Program-made: the position numbers and the translations under genes
The notes under the pieces: generated by a model
What the model was told of the DNA's origin: nothing
Seen by the model: the letters and a program-made list of their open reading frames with translations, nothing else
Database searches by the model: none
Origin: Lanius collurio
Lineage: Eukaryota; Chordata; Aves; Passeriformes; Laniidae
Direction of reading: 5' to 3'
Assembly (NCBI GenBank): GCA_020086605.1
Contig: JACBWW010000045.1
Span: 5,490,256 to 5,554,255 of the forward strand
Length of the DNA: 64,000 nt
In this document: positions 1 to 13,546 of the stretch, in pieces
How the letters are laid out: the number at the start of each line of letters is the position of its first letter
Numbering within the stretch: position 1 is the stretch's first letter

Positions 1-3000
1 AGTGTCTGTGTTGATCCTGGAGAGGAAAACAGGGGAGAAATGGGACACAGCAAAGTCACTGTGATAGGGACAGACAGGATAATATTGTGGTTAAAGGTAA
101 TAAAAACAAGGGAGGAAATGGCTCCTCCTTTCATCACAGTCGAGGTGAGTGTTGTTCACACCACATATTTACCTAAAATGGGGCAGAATGTGAAGACTCT
201 GGGGAACCAAAGTGGTTTTTCTGTCCACATGTAAATAAAGTGGCTTAAATATCATTTGTCTGCTTCTGGTTTTCTGGTCCTGTAGTCCCAGGGAAGCTGA
301 GTAGACATCTGAGCTCGTGCAGGTTAAGGACTGCTGCCTTCCTGGCTGCACAACTGGTTGGGATGAAGGCTCTGGAGAGCAGCAGGGTTCAGGACTCTGG
401 ATGTGATGGTGGCAGGATAATGTCAGCTTTGTCAGGCACTCCAGACATGCAGCAGTGTGGTGGGGTGTGTGCAGTGGGGGGATCTGTCACCTTGGGGGTG
501 ACTTCATACCTGAGCACTTGGGAGGAGCATAAAGGTTCCAAGGAGCAGCAGCAGAAAGTCAGAGCAGCTTCCTACAATGCAGGATGAGAAATGAGTTAGG
601 CTTAGCCAAGGTCACAGAAGTGACTCTGAAACAAGCAGAAAGATGGCAGGCTGCATCTCCATTGCACTTTCTATGAGCTCTTTGTCTTCCTCTGTCTCAC
701 TATGTTTTTTTTTTCCTAAGTGTAAGATCATTAAAAGTCACACTAAGTGAACAATTTTCCTAATTATTTGTGTCAGAGTCACAGATTGATATTCTCACTC
801 ACGTCTGAAGCTCCCTTACCATTATTTTAATTTATTTTTCTAATTGTCTTGTTGTTTTGCTAAATAAATGGCATAATAGGGCTTTGCAAGGCTTTCCAGA
901 CAAACAAGAAGCATCGAATGGAGTATGTGATACATGATTTTTTTTTGAGAGTGCCTGACCCAGGCTTTCAGCAATTTTGTAAGTAGGCAGTGGGTGAACA
1001 CGGTCTTGAATTCCCAGCTGCACAGTTATCTGTTTATGTAATTTGCTGTTAATGGGGATTGCCTGCTTTTGTCAATAGGCTCTTAGACCTTCAGCTTGTG
1101 AAATGCTGGCTTGGCTTCTGTGGCTCTTCCCTCTTTCTGCTGCTGCTTCCCAGTTTTTCCCTTGGCAAATTTCTACTCAGTGACTTCATTTGGTAAGAGT
1201 TCTGGCTGGCTAGGATTTTTTTGGTGTGATTGAAACCAAAGCAAGAAGTATTGGAAAGGAAGTGGAAGACAACAGTTTGTAATTTACTGTGGTTCAGGAA
1301 CCCTCAAGCCCAGGCTGCAGTTAAACCCCATCACATCTGCAGTCAGTAAATAAAGTCCTAATGAGAAATTAAAAGTGTTGCAATGATTCCAAGCTTTGTA
1401 TTCCCATGGAACTACAAAATGATGCTCCTCCAATATCCAGAAGAACATACCAAGATGAGAAATCAGTAAAATTATGTTAATCTAAGTTAGCACTTAAATG
1501 TCCCCACTGAAGTTTGGTTAACTAGACACTCTAATTTCAGCTACTCGTGTACTTGCAGTTAAACCCTTCGTAAGTGCTTTATTTAGATGGGGATGATGTT
1601 TTTCCCAGGGAGCATTCAAGCAGAATGTGGAATTCAACTCCTACAATTGCAGTAGATTTTACAATTTCTACTTCTTACTGAAGGGAACTGAAGTTATTTT
1701 CTTAAATTTTCTTGCATTACAAGTATGAATTAGCTTATGTTTGCTAATTACTTCACTAATCTTTCAGTATTCCATATTTTTTCTGTGTGACTTTTCATTC
1801 TTCAAGTGTTTTTATTGGTAAAGCATCTCGGTATTTTTGTGGGTTTTTTTCCAAGCATAGTGGAGACTTTGAACTTAAAGGGGGGAAGGTATCAGTAACA
1901 TCTAAAAGAGGAATTAAAAACTATGCTAAACACATTCTTGCCACAAGGACAGGAATCACACCTGCATAGAAGGCTCAGGATAAAAAGCATTTTAACGTCC
2001 TCCAGGACTGGCACAGTGCATTTGCTGTCAGAGAATGGGTGCCCATGCACTGCTGGCTGCCTGTGTCCCCTTTGATTTATCCCACACACCGAGGCTCAGG
2101 GAAGGCACCACAGCAGCCAGCATGAAGTGTGATAAAGTGTGACAAACCCTGTTTTCCCAGAGGACTTCAGCTGCCACGCTGCATATTTTACATCTTTCTC
2201 TGATGTAATGAGAGGTGTGAGTTCCTTTCTGATGTTACATTTTGGAGCTGGCTACACAGATTTAGCCTTGCCTGGAGCCAGAAGATGTCCATCAATGTGA
2301 AATGTTTTATTTCAGGTGAAGTGGCAACAAATCTTTCACAGCTGGAAAGAAGGGCTGGGTTTCCTGGTGCTCTTAAACCCCAACTTGTGAAGGAAGGGCT
2401 CAGTGAACACCCTGCTCATTTTGCAACCCAGTGCTGTAGGTTGATAAATATCCTGGCTTAATACAGGGTTGGAATGAAGTCCATCAGAAGTTCCTGAAAA
2501 TATTTCAGGAACTCAGAATAAAATATGAAATGATCTGAAAGTGTCTGCAGAGGTAAAAGCAGAGCCCATGAAAGCGTGGCCCTGCAGAAAGTTTAGGTAA
2601 ACTGAGAAATACTTAGTAAAGGAAAAGATGGTATAAAATGAGAAAATTCTGAAGGAGGAAGGAGAAATGTTTCAGGAAAAAAAAAAAAAAAGGAAGAAAG
2701 CCAAATCTTTTAGTTTAGTCAGGTGATTTGGTGCAAATAAAGACAACATTGTTTGAATTTTATTTTTTCTGCCAAATCCTGCTGTATATTGAAGCAGGAG
2801 TCAAAATGTCAGGGATTAAGATATGTCTTGTCATTTGTAAATATCTTCTAATTCCAGGGTCAGCAAGTTCCTTTTTGCGAATATTTGGGCTATTATTTTG
2901 TTCAGCAGTCTCTGACTATTTTAAATAACAAGAAATTGGAACCTGTTCATAGACTGCTGCCCATGAAGAGAATATGTAGTTTTCAGAGTTAAAAAGAGAG

Positions 3001-3020
3001 AAACTAGGAAATGCCAAGAT

Positions 3021-3064
3021 AGATAAATAATATAAAAATATATAATAATATATAATATAATAAA
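3021..3064. repeat. AT-rich simple sequence (ATA/TATA type)
   Basis: The stretch is composed almost only of A and T in irregular ataata/tatata units. Confidence 0.8.
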
Positions 3065-3340
3065 TGAGCCAAGAAAGTGATATTCCTGCTCCTTCTTTGT
3101 TATATTGAACCTGCTCAGAGTGGAAGCATTATTTCTGTGAAGCTGTTGCAGTCTGAGGGATGACTGTACGTGTGCCATAGAATGTGGGTGGAGAACCAGA
3201 GCCAGGAGGTTGCCTTTCTATCCTTTTTGCTTTCCTTTTCAAGAGGCAAATAGAGTTGTTCAAGCAATCCCACAAGGACATCATCTGGGGAGAAGAAACG
3301 AAGTAAATATTATTCCTTCTCACAGTGGGACATAACTAGC

Positions 3341-3390
3341 TTTTTTTTTTTTTTTTTTTTTTTTATTTTATTTTATTTTATTTTATTTTT
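3341..3390. repeat. Poly-T followed by (TTTTA)n
   Basis: About 24 T are followed by five TTTTA-type pentamers. Such a compound microsatellite is likely length-variable. Confidence 0.9.
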
Positions 3391-3909
3391 GGTTGTGGAT
3401 TCTGATTGTAATAATAGGGGAAGAATGCTTTGAAATGCTGCTGGGATATAAGTTTATGGGGATCTGGCATTGCTCAGTCATGTACCTGGAAGACATTTAT
3501 ATCCATGAAGCCTAAAGAGAAATTATGATAATCAGTTCTATTGTTTTCCCCTCACATTTCTGGATGCAATGCAACATCCAGAATACAGCAAAAAATCAAG
3601 TGAGGAGAAAGGGATGCCTTGTTAATTCATCTAACTAAATTCTCATTTTCAGGCTCTTTGTTTGGCTGGGGAATAGCACTGGCAGGATAGAGGCTGCTGG
3701 CAGAGAAGTTCATTTCTTTCCCAGAAGAAAAGAAATCAAAGCAGCTTTGCACTGATCAGCTGGCACAGGTTGCTGGATCAATGGTTGGCAATTTGCAGGG
3801 CTGTGCTGTAGATAAGGCTGTCACATTTTGGCAGCCTCATCACTACCAGTCAGCCACATAATAGCTGATAGGTCCCTTTCAGATAAAGATGAGTAGAAGA
3901 TAGAAAACT

Positions 3910-3952
3910 GAAGGGGAAGGGGAGTGAAAGGGGGATAGAGGAGGAAGGGAAG
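3910..3952 (+). repeat. Purine-rich tract with G-runs
   Basis: The tract is almost entirely G and A. G-runs lie at 3913-3916, 3919-3922, 3930-3934 and 3947-3949. Confidence 0.7.
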
Positions 3953-4230
3953 GTGACAAATCAGTAGTTTCAGCCTCACTGTTATGATTGTGCTCCTTTG
4001 GTCTCCAGTTCATTTAAATGTGGTTTTGTATTGCTGTTAATTCTTGCAATTTTCAACTCATTGGTGTAACTCTTGGGTTTATGCTTTATCCTTTTGAAAA
4101 TGAGCAGATGTTTGCTGAAAAGTAGTGCCTCTCCCCAGGTCCCCAAGCCCAAAAGCACAAGTTCAAGATAAGATCTGATTCAAGATGTCAAAAATCTGCC
4201 TGGTTTCCATCTTAGGGGACTGCAGTATCT

Positions 4231-4267
4231 CTTTTTTTTTTTTTCTTTTTTTTTTTCTTTTTTTTTT
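4231..4267. repeat. T-rich tract
   Basis: Long T runs are interrupted by single C residues. Confidence 0.85.
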
Positions 4268-6420
4268 GTGTAAATATGGCATTGAGTGTGGTTTTCTTGG
4301 AAAAAAAGAAAGTGGACTTTCAGCCAGATCTCCTCCTGGTCCATTATTTATTGAAGCTTAGCCCTGTGGGGCTCGAGGGTTTCTCTAGCAAAGATTCTGC
4401 CCTGGGGAAGGCAAACTAGTAGAGAAGTGAAAAGAACAGGAAAAAAAAGGTGCTTAAGTAGCAGTTGAATTATTTTCAGATGTTTCCGAGTTTAGGAAAA
4501 TTGGGAAAAATTGAAGCTTCCTCTGAATTCTGCTGCTTTCCATTTTTTTTAATGGCTCACTGCAGGTCGTAAGGGAATGTGTTGGAAACTGAATGACAGC
4601 ACAATGAAAAGAGGTGAGGGAATCATTACCTTAATACTGATAAAGCTGCTAAATATGCTCAGGGAGATGTAGACATTTCCAAAAGCCTGAGAACACAGAG
4701 AATAAAGGATTCATTAATAAAAAAGTGCCCTGGCTGTTCTTAATCATCTTGAATCTTGTGTTTTTATTAGGTGTTCCTGACTATAGAGAATGTTCTCTAA
4801 TTCAAATTTCTAGCATTCTACGTCCTTCCAAAATCAATTCTATCCAGTGTAGGGAATAAGTAATTCTTTTTCATTTTTCCCTTTTTTTCAGATTTCCAGT
4901 TTTTACTTATCAGGAGGGAAAAAAAGCCGATTTTCTTTGTAAAGGAACAAAAGTAATTTTTTTCCCTGAAAAAGCAATCTTCAAATGTTTTTATCAGTGC
5001 AATTTAATATAACTCATTTTGGAAATCTCCATACAAATTATTTCTGCTGTTTAGTCCTTCAATCTCTCTCTCTCGTGAATAGAAGAAAACAACTCCTTTT
5101 GATCCATTGCAGAGGAGCTGATGAAACTCTAGGTATCAGCAGTGAGGTAGAAGAACCCTCCCTAAAGTCCAAAAGGATTTGGGATGTAGTCAGCCAAGTC
5201 TTTCAGACTATTTTCCAACTTGATTTAGTCAATTCTTATGGTGCATTGCACCACTTTGTTTGGACTTGACGTCAGAAATACTAAAAAAAGAGAGGGAGGG
5301 GGACTTTCTTTATTGGTATTCCGGGGAATTAAAGACCACTGCCACAGTGGCAGCTGACATGGATTGTTTATTTAATTCTCTCAATTTGTACAGTTTAATG
5401 AAACACTAAAAGATTGGAGGGAGCGGTAATTAACAAGACAGAGCCTGTCTAATGAAACCAGTACACGAGGGTGTTTACAGGAGGATCAATAAAAGTCTGG
5501 GAGTGAGGATCATAACGGCATCACTCAGGAAAACAAATCCCCTCCTGCCAATCAATTGTCACGCTGCACGTGCAGGAATCTGTGGGGTGTTTGAAATATT
5601 GCACCAGTCAGAAGGCAGCGAAGGGAAAGCCTGGTGAGTTCGGAGCTGTCTCGTACTTAATTTGTTGCTCTGTCAGGTGCTATAATTATACATGTGGCAC
5701 TCTTCTTCTGTGCCTTCAATAGTCATTACTGGGCAGGCCTGGTGACATAATGTAATTAGAGCCCAGCTCTCAGAGCTCACCGAGCCCATTCTGGGGGGTG
5801 TCTTTGTGTTCTGGCGCCACTTGTGTGTTTTCAGGAAAACAACACCTCCTGTGTTCCCAGAAAAAGAGAAAACAGAGCAGCTGATAAAAAAAAGCCACTT
5901 CTCTGACAATCCTCTTGGCCCTCCAGAGACAGCAGTTGGACTCCCTGTTGCCACTAGTTGACTTAGCAATTAATAATGCAGCAATTAGCAGTGAGTTTCC
6001 AGATCTCAGTGCACAAGACGGGGTTTTATTCATACAGCAATGTTCCTGACAATAACAGAGTGAAAAGGAATCAGCAGTGGAGAAGTTGTGTCTCAAAACA
6101 GAGAATCAGTTTGGTCATGGGGAGGATGGGGCTAAGAGCTAGAGGAAGGTAAATATGTGCAACATGAGATTATCAGAAGCAATTTTGGACCTGATGTAAA
6201 ATTGTTTTTCTTCTGAAGAACATAAATTTGAAATTGCATGCTTGTAAGAACAGAACTTGGAATATTTTTAACTGGAAGATGCAAATTATAGAGAAATGTT
6301 AAGGAATTGGGTTATACTGCTGCTTGTAATTGAGAATGGCATTGATGGAGAGAAGATACAAGTGACCTCCTTGGAACATCACCTGTAGGTAATTTAGAGC
6401 CCTAATAAGGTTAGAGGTGG

Positions 6421-6470
6421 TTTGGGTTGGGGTTTTTTGGTTTGTTTTTGTTTGTTTGGTTGTTTTTTTT
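6421..6470. repeat. GT-rich low-complexity tract
   Basis: The tract is T and G only, with repeated TTTG/TTGG blocks. It is a smaller version of the tract at 16293. Confidence 0.75.
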
Positions 6471-8290
6471 ATTAGCTTTTTATTTTTTTAGCAGAAAGTA
6501 AAGACATAATTCTTTGAAAAAGAGAATCCCACACTTAAGCTCAGCCTTTGAGTTGAGCAGTGGAGCAGTCCCAGAGCCAAGGCAGCCCTGAAACTGAAAT
6601 AACCAACAGGATGTTCGTGTAGAGATTGGAGCTGCAGAGAATCCTGTGGAGGGAGATTGTCAGTGAGATTCATTTGGGAGGCTGGAGGAGGTTCAGAAGC
6701 TTTACTTTTTTTGATCCTTGTAGATGCAAAGATGAATGACAGTTTTGCTGCAGTTCTTGGTCTATTTCCAGGAATTTTGTCCTAATGCACTTTTTTCAAT
6801 TTTTTTTTCTTGTCTGCAAAACAATTAGAAGATAAATGTTGCAAGCTGGCTGATGTATACTTTGCTAGGTATTCAGAAAAACTCATTTAGATTATGGAAA
6901 CACATTTTCAGCACAAATTCAGAAATTTAAACCATCATGTAAATCTTCCTGGCCTTGCCCAGTCCAGCTACAAGAATCATGCTCAGCAATTGCATTTATA
7001 ATTGACTGGCAGCCAGAGCTGAGCTGTAGTTCTGAAAGTTATCAACCCTTCTGAAGTGGCACATAGCTCTGGCTTTATTCCTGGGCTGGCTTGGACTGCC
7101 AGTACAGGAAATGCCTTGGAAAAGTGGAATTTGTGTGGAATACTCAACCACCAGCAGCCACAAATGGGAGGGAATGCAGCAGGGAGAGAGTAATTGCACT
7201 TTGGTCAAAGTGTCTAAGAGAAGATGATCCAGAAATCACACAAGGTGGCAAGATTTATGGGCTGGGAGCTGCAAGAGATTGATGAGAGGAAATTGTCTTT
7301 AGCCCTTGCAAATGCTGGGTTCATGTATCAGGATATTGCCCCATCAAACTGTTGGAAGATACATGGAATTGCAGGACCAACTGGAGACTTCTTCAGTGAC
7401 TGCTTAGAAATGTTATTTCTTATTGTTTCATCCACGTGTTGATGGTGTGTTTTCAAAAAAAAAATATATTTATCATAACACAAATAATATCTGTCATCAC
7501 AGCGAGTGAATGGGTTGTGGGAGGGTATGAGACAAGAATGTGTTCAGTTTGCAGCCTTTCCTTTGTGTAGCAGCAGAATTAAATTGGGGTAAGGGAAGAC
7601 CTTAGATAGGGAAACTGATTTACCATTCATTCAGATCCTTGAACAGATTTCAGCTGTAAAAAGAAAACAACATCTTGCCACAACCACCAATTTGGAAGCA
7701 AAAATACTGCAAAGAATAAGGGCTCTCTGTGAATATGTCAAAAATGTAGATTTCATTAATCAAAATGAGATGCAAAACATCTCAGTCATTCCACTGTAGA
7801 GACACCAAATGCAGCTATTTAGGATTCCACCTCAGCTTTTCTACACCATGTACCAGTTTGTGCTCCTTGTCAGTTAAACACAGCACTTGTAGGGACTTTT
7901 AAAATTCCCAAGTAAAACAATTGGAAACTTGAATTGTACAAGACATGACTGGTAAAAACACATTTTTTGCAGTAGCCAAAATATGAATCATGAGAAAGAA
8001 GTGCTGCTGACAGGAAGAAAATTGAAATCTTTGAGGTGCAGTGCTGGCAAAATTTCAGAAAAGTAGACAAAGGCTTACAGTAAATTTATGTGTTTGCTCA
8101 TGACAGCCATCGGAATGATCATTATCTAAAAGATATAATTAAATGAAAGCAGTGCTGGAAGGTCATGGTAATAGAGGACAACCATGGTCACAGGGATAAA
8201 AGATAATCTGGGAGGTTGGATCCTGGTGCTCAAAGCTATCAGTCACTTGAGACAGCTTCTAAAATTCTGTTCTGTGTGGGCTATAAACGA

Positions 8291-8330
8291 GTTTGTTTGG
8301 GGGTTTGTTTTGTTTGGGGTTTTTTTTGTG
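8291..8330. repeat. GT-rich low-complexity tract
   Basis: Runs of T separated by G clusters, of the same type as 6421-6470. Confidence 0.7.
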
Positions 8331-11300
8331 CTTTCCTTGTGTTTATTTTAAGACTGTAAATCTGATAATATCATTTTGCTACTTCTGGAAGAGGCAGTGA
8401 TCCTCCTCCACATTTGACAAATGAGACAGTTGTGAGGTTAATTGTGAGCTGCTCAGCTGCCCAGGTACTGCCTGTGTTCTACTCTGCTCTCAGAGCTGGG
8501 GGTTGGGTTTTAAACCCCCACGGCCCCTGATGAATACACCTTACAGAAAAGCTTTATGGAGAACACTTATTCTCCACACATGACCCTGCCTGACTGATAG
8601 TGACATTTCTTTATGGTCAAAGACATCTTCTTTCTCTACAATGAGGAAAAACCAAGCATGTTCCTTTTCTGCTTCCTTTAAGACTTCTCTGATTTTTATG
8701 TCAGTGTTGGTTGATTTTTTAAAGTACTTTTTTTTCATTTATTACTACTGAGTTTGTAAGTGAGCCTCTTTTGTCTGATATTCTTCCCTCTTCATGTTTT
8801 GATATTTTTTGTGACTTAAACATTTTTTCTGTAAAATCTTAAGTACATGTTCCTAATATGACCAGGTACATTTTCAACATAGAGAAAAACAAAACAGGTG
8901 AAAAAAAAAACCCATTTAATTTGCAAGGAGTGGTGGAACAACTCAATGCTCAGGCTCTTGTTTTCTGCTTTTATGTCCAGTCATAATAAATAAATTGAGG
9001 TGCATGACTTATCAGTAGCAATGAGAAGGTTGAATTAAGCTACATTATGTTTTAAAGTGCATTTCCTTTGTAAAATGGTCTGAGATACTGAGCAAGTTGT
9101 AAATGTTCTATATGAGAGCATGCATCAAAATTTGATGTTCTACTGGGGAGGTTAAATTACTGACATGAGCTGGAAATCAGAAGATACTCAGCTTTTCTTT
9201 CATGAAAAGGGGCACATCATGTTCATAAAATTCACCTAAATTTCTCCTTATTTTTAACATTCCCTTCTTTCTTTATTTCAGAGTGTGTACCTCCTAGACT
9301 ATATTAATTACCCTGAAACAACAGACATAAATCAAACATCCCAACTGATTTCATCCCTAATGTATCTCAGAACACTAATTATTAGCAGAAATTAGGAAAA
9401 GCTGCACATGAATAGGTATGCAATAAGTGAAAAAGCAGAGGCTGCCAGTCCTTGTGGTGCAAGTTGTACCAGCCTCAGATGGGAAATGCCTTCAGAGCTG
9501 GTGTGGCTGAAAATATTGCAGTGCCCCTGTGTCTGTAAAACTCTCGTGGGTGTTTGACACTTGTGGGAATCTTTTCCTAAACAAATCAGACATGTGAGTA
9601 GCTTTGGAGTAGTTCAGGATGCTGAAAGAACATATTTTCTTCTTCTTCTCCCTGAAATCTCTCTTTTTTTGTCTGCATCTGTCTTTTTTACCCGAGGAGT
9701 CTGTCCTCATTGCTGAGGGTTTATGCTTGAAATTTTAGCCAGCTCTTGTCCACAATTTTATCATTTATGTTGGTGAAATGTGTTATTCACAAAACCAGTA
9801 GTGTCTAAATATCTATTACATATATAAAAGCAGTGTGAGGCAAAAATGGCTTGTTTTTATGGTGTATCAATATTCATGGCAATTGTAATTGCTGTTGCAG
9901 TTGTAAAGAGAAAAGAAATGGGGAATCTATTAAACAGATAAAATATCAAGCATCTGAATTGTGAAAATGATTTAGCATCTAATCTAAGTCAATCTGTGCA
10001 GATTCTGCTGCAAAGGCTTAGGGCTATTCCATCCTAAAAAAAATTTTGCAAGTAGCTACTGTTACTTGTATTTATGTATTTAGAAAATTTGGGTTCCTTG
10101 CATTTAAAGGATGCAGGGAACTAAAAATGGGCTCTTTCTTTTCTCCTTTGTACATGCAGAAGGACCAATGTTGGCACAAATTAATGTGTCACACAAATGG
10201 GAGTGTGAGTGTCTCATTTGCTCCCTGATATTTGAAACTGCTGCTCACAGTGGTGTGATTTGGGTGTAGGACAGGTACAGGGACATGGACTCATTTAGGA
10301 TAGGGAAATACAACTGGAAAGTCTCCAGGTGTTTGGTTTGATTTAGATGCATTTGTAGTTGTGTCAGAGAGAGAATAAACCCTGAGGAAAGCTGTGATGT
10401 ATTGCACTACAAGGGCTGCTCTAGAGCCCCTGTCTGGCAGTGTAAATAAAGACTTCTGTATTTTCATTTATTGACTGAGGTGCTAAGAAAGCTTTGCATT
10501 GCCTGGTAGAAGTGGCTGGAAAACAATGTATGGAAAATCTATAGGAGACACCGAGACATTGCAGAAAGTAAAGAGCAATTGGCTGTATCTCAAAGACAAA
10601 AGCATTGTTATATACAGGGTGCTTTGATTCTCCAAGAACCTACTGATACTTCCCAGGTACTGAGCTGCCAACAACCCCTTCAGCAGGAAAGGCAGACTCT
10701 GCTCTGGCTGGGGAGCAGTGGGGCTGCACATTCCATTGCTCTTTTCCTAAATGCCAACACCCACTGCCAAGAGGGGGTCCAAGCCCTCTGCCCCTGGGGC
10801 TGTGGGATCTTTTTCTTCAGCTACATCATCATCAGCAGGCTGAGCTCTCAGTGCTGTGGAAGGGAAGCAGTGCTGGCCCAGCTGTGTTTGGGGGTGAGGC
10901 CACACTGAGGGCTGGAGGAGAGACTCAACCTGCAAACCACAACTGTCTGATTTTTAACGAGCATGAAAGGAAATGGTTCATCAAAGATGGTGAAGAACTC
11001 ACACATTGCATTAAGTGTATGTTCACATTTCTTTTCCTAGGCTTTTGTATCACTGAATGGCCAGGGGCTATGCTATAGTATGTAATACCATCAGTATTTT
11101 CAGAGAAATGAGTGATTAATGCTTCACAAAGCAATAAAATTCACTGGTCACTTCATTAGCTCATGAAAATTAGCTGTTTTCTACAGAGCACATACATTGT
11201 CCTTTGCTCTAGAGTAAGTCTGTATAAAATATACAGCAGTGAATGTTCCCCAAAGGCTTTTCAGCCTCAAAATACGAGTGTGGAGCAGGCAGGGAACCCT

Positions 11301-11882
11301 GGCCTGAGTTCTGCCACTGCCACGATTCTGATGTCGTGATTCAGTCCTTGTGGCTCTGATACTGCTGTCAAAGTGGAAATGGATGTGAACAGAGAACAAC
11401 TATGGAAGAGACCACAGCCCACATTAGTCTTTGGAGACTGTTTTTTCCCAATCAAAATCTTGTTTTACTCACATAATTATCAAAGAAAAAAAAAAAACAA
11501 ACAATAAAAAAAACAACAATGATCTTGATCTAAAAATTCTCCAGGAATGGCTGAGATGTTTGTAGTTATCTCTTATTTATACTCATTTGATGAAAGAAGG
11601 AAATAGGATCAGGATATACAGTCTGTCACTTATTCTTTGATCAGCGCAGGAAATGTCACTAAGACAAGAGAAATGTGCTCCAGGATCACACTGATGTGTG
11701 AGGTGTCTGTCGAGCCACAGGTGTGAAGGGAGGGGGTGTAGGAATTTAGCTGATCATTTCACTCTGTGCACAGAAAAGTGCACATCATGAAAATCAAAGA
11801 TTTGTAAATAGTGCATTTATCAATAAGGCAGGAGAGAGCTGGGGTCTTGAATTTACAGGAAAAGAACTGGGGGAGTTGGTAG

Positions 11883-12140
11883 TGAGGTGGGGGTCGATCT
11901 CTTCTCCCAGGTAACAAGTGACACCATGAGACAAAACATCCTCAAGTTACGCTGGGGAGGGTGAGATCAGATATAAGGAAAAGGTTCTTCAGTGGAGGGA
12001 CACTCGAGCATTGCCCAGGCTGCCCCAGGAGGGGGTGGAATCCCCATCCCTGGAAGTGCTCAGGAAATGGCTGTGCCACTTGGGAACGTGTTTAGTGGTG
12101 AACGTGGTGCTGGGTTAACTGCTGGACTGATCTTGGAGGG
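11883..12140 (+). mobile_element. CR1 LINE fragment, 3' region, + orientation
   Basis: The order of blocks follows the 3' part of avian CR1: 'gtcgatctcttctcccagg', then a diverged block up to the 'tataaggaaaaggttctt' segment, 'ggtggaatccccatccctgg', a 'tggctgtgccacttggg' segment, a 'tttagtggtg' block and a final 'ctggactgatcttggagg'. The terminal octamer repeat expected at an intact CR1 3' end is missing, so the copy is truncated at both ends. It is an inactive relic without reverse-transcriptase coding. Confidence 0.85.
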
Positions 12141-13024
12141 CTTGTGCAGCCTCAGGGATGCTGTGCAGGGACTGGATGCAGAGCTGGTCCGCTGGCACAG
12201 AACTGTGGCCACTGGTTGTGCAGGAACTTTGAATAAATTGCACTTCTGTTTGCCCTTAAATGCAAAATAACTGTTCCAGTCCCCCTGCCCCACCCTGCAG
12301 CAGAGGAGACTCCTGGTTCCCAGGGGGTGAAGCTGTTCAGGGCCTATTTACCTGTCCAGGATATTTTCATCTGGGAACCAATTACCAGTGCTAGTAATGA
12401 AATATATGTTCAGTTCCATAACTTGATTTTGTACCTTCCTAAGCTTCAAGCTGCAAATTCCAATGCTTTGGAGGAAAGATGTACGCCTGTGGGCTTTTTA
12501 AATTAGCAGTTCTTACCAAGTGCCCGTATTTGGTGTGTAATTATGTGTTTTTAACTCTCCAAGTTTGCTTTTGTCTCTTTGATTTGCACACACACACACA
12601 TCCAGTCACACAACACATAATCCAGTGTGCCCAAGAGGTGCTGCTTACAAATATATGTGAATCTTCAAGTTGCTTCTGAGGAACTCATTATGTTTGCGAG
12701 TTTGTTTAAAAAAATGTTGCTTTTTAAATCCTAAGGTTTAACATTTTATTGTCACATATGCACAGCCATAATGTTAAAAAGAAAATCACTGAGCTTTCTG
12801 CTTTCTTTCCATGGAGTGGTTCCGAGGGACCAGTTTATCCCAGAGCACTGCTTTGCTGAGGGGGCAGACACCTGCCTAGGCCAGCAAATAACCTGGGCAG
12901 GTCTGTGCCATTACCCTGCAAGGAAAGTGGCAGAAATTGCACAGCCAGTTTGAGGCCCCTCTTTGTTTTGCTGTGGCACTGGTGAAGCGATACACGGAAT
13001 AAATAAATCGACTCCACAACTCGA
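12141..13024. other. Intronic DNA between CR1 and LTR
   Basis: No gene is recognised. The stretch contains a short (CA)n at 12587-12600. The open frames here have no recognisable similarity. Confidence 0.5.
12587..12600. repeat. Short (CA)7 microsatellite
   Basis: Seven consecutive CA units. Confidence 0.85.
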
Positions 13025-13546
13025 TGTAGTTATGAAGTGGGTATGGATGTCAGCGCCCGGCACAAGTGAGAGAGCTCTCCAAAAACTTGTGCCCCGAGCC
13101 TCAGTCTGACCCACACCTTTATTCACAAAGGTGTTCCATATGCAATACATTACACAACTTTTCTATGCATATTCAACCCTTGGCCCCGCCTGTCCTCCCC
13201 TCTCATGCTAAATAGGTCTCTGCCCTTCTGGGCATGCGTGGTTTGCTGTGGTGGTCGCGCGGGGGTCTCTGGTGGTCTCTGAGGCCGAAGATCGTGGGTC
13301 TTCCTCTTGTTTGAACTCTTGAACTTTTCTCCTCTGGGCATGCGCTGTTGGTCCTTTGGTGCTTATCTGTAGTCTTGGTAAGCTTGGCCAGAGGAGCTCT
13401 CTTATCTGGGTTCTTTGCATTCCTTGGTCTCCTCTGGCATTGTCCTTTATGCCAGAAGCTTTAGGGATTTGCATTTTCTTATGCCCTTTGTACCATTGCA
13501 GGGGTTTCACAAGTAAAAAGGTTAAAATTCTACACATAATTCTACA
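13025..13546 (-). mobile_element. Solo LTR of an endogenous retrovirus, minus orientation
   Basis: On the + strand the block starts TGTAGTTATG and ends CATAATTCTACA. The two ends form a near-perfect inverted repeat (TGTAG-TTATG on each strand, with two extra bases at one end), as expected for LTR termini TG...CA. Read on the minus strand, an AATAAA (13118-13123 on +) sits about 95 bp before the 3' end, as a polyadenylation signal should. The block keeps many CpG sites (around 13250-13292), unlike its flanks, which suggests a fairly recent insertion. No gag, pol or env coding flanks it, so it is a solo LTR. Flanks actcga and acctaa agree at only three of six bases (all differences are transitions), so a target duplication is not proven. 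The retroviral class is not assigned. Confidence 0.65.

Larger units (their letters stand above)
1..11882 (+). other. Intronic DNA, no gene seen
   Basis: This is unique, moderately AT-rich sequence with frequent stops in all frames. The short open frames have no recognisable protein similarity and no convincing splice-site pairs. It contains homopolymer and simple tracts (3021-3064, 3341-3390, 4231-4267, 6421-6470, 8291-8330) and a purine-rich G-run cluster (3910-3952). It is assigned to the long intron upstream of the exon at 63160 only by position. Confidence 0.55.
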
